In this document: piece by piece, positions 29,929 to 30,176 of the stretch
Position numbering within the stretch: the first letter of the stretch is position 1
Layout: every line of letters begins with the position of its first letter
Origin: a virus
IMG/VR virus record: IMGVR_UViG_3300002835_000767
Location: 1 to 30,176 of that record
Length of the DNA: 30,176 nucleotides
Direction: 5' to 3' (one strand)
The notes under the pieces: model-generated
What the model was told of the DNA's origin: nothing
Database searches by the model: none
What the model saw: the letters and a program-made list of their open reading frames with translations, nothing else
Made by a program: the position numbers and the translations under genes

Positions 29929-30176
29929 ATGAAAGTATTTATAATAACAATAAAAGGAATGGATGCATCAGAGCGTCTTGCAGAAAAAGCGTTTACATCT
30001 GCGGAAACGTATGGTTATGATCCGTACTATTTCCCTGCGTATACTAAAGATGACTCAATTACATTTCTTGAAGCAAACAACGTAAGAGCAGTTTGGAATG
30101 AAGATACTCCTTACTTTGACCTATATAATAGATGGACTTCCGTAGGTGGAACTAGAGGTTGTTTTGCATCCCACTA
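29929..30176 (+). CDS. GT25-like glycosyltransferase, N-terminal part
   Basis: 82 visible residues, cut by the window edge; AAAGGA precedes ATG 29929. MKVFIITIKGMDASERLAEK fits the start of family 25 glycosyltransferases (named for LPS biosynthesis), and GGTRGCFASHY at the edge matches their GC-x-SH motif. The acceptor is unknown. Directly downstream of the tRNA-Ser. Confidence 0.7.
   Translation, partial: MKVFIITIKGMDASERLAEKAFTSAETYGYDPYYFPAYTKDDSITFLEANNVRAVWNEDTPYFDLYNRWTSVGGTRGCFASH

Overview
The window reads as part of the genome of a large, AT-rich, tailed double-stranded DNA phage that infects a Gram-positive bacterium, most likely an actinobacterium. The phage assignment rests on the packed, overlapping small genes, a full phage replication and nucleotide set, a holin, an endolysin, a phage-type sigma factor and a tRNA gene. 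The Gram-positive host is inferred from an LPXTG-anchored surface protein, an M15 peptidase endolysin with a peptidoglycan-binding domain and no outer-membrane lysis genes, an r1t-type holin, and a DnaE with an intact actinobacterial-style PHP domain. The low GC and gene mosaic (actinophage-like lysis genes beside small proteins of T4-like/cyanophage style) would suit an environmental, perhaps freshwater, actinophage; that last step is inference.

Layout. 1-690: the end of a possible structural protein, a two-helix membrane protein and an r1t-like holin, closed by a promoter/terminator pair. 841-8040: nucleotide metabolism and DNA upkeep (B12-dependent ribonucleotide reductase, ThyX, dCMP deaminase, SNase, a pyrimidine-dimer-glycosylase-family protein, a deoxyribosyltransferase-like protein), mixed with a glycosyltransferase and small unknowns, ending at a terminator. 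8117-9460: two more glycosyltransferase-like genes. 9457-19445: a replication module in overlapping order: HTH-nuclease, DnaB-like helicase, a degenerate RecB/Cas4-like Fe-S protein, HD phosphohydrolase, archaeo-eukaryotic-type primase, zinc protein, DnaE polymerase, further small zinc/unknown proteins and an intact RecB/Cas4-like Fe-S nuclease. 19445-19792: a bidirectional terminator, the only minus-strand gene, and a divergent promoter region with a perfect inverted repeat. 19793-23922: PD-(D/E)XK nuclease, sigma factor, helical protein, RNase H, dNMP kinase and an AT-hook-like protein. 24014-28945: small lysine-rich proteins, the LPXTG protein, endolysin, lipoprotein and membrane proteins. 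29004-30176: promoter, DnaQ-like exonuclease with zinc ribbon, tRNA-Ser(GCT) and the start of a GT25-like glycosyltransferase.

How it works together. The reductase, dCMP deaminase, ThyX and dNMP kinase can carry ribonucleotides through to dTDP. Helicase, primase, polymerase, exonuclease, RNase H and several nucleases make a largely self-sufficient replisome. The sigma factor, sitting just downstream of the divergent switch, may turn on a later gene set. Endolysin, lipoprotein and two-helix proteins form one lysis cluster, with a second holin about 26 kb away. The most unusual element is a sortase-type surface protein carried by a phage. All functions are from sequence reading alone; no search was run.
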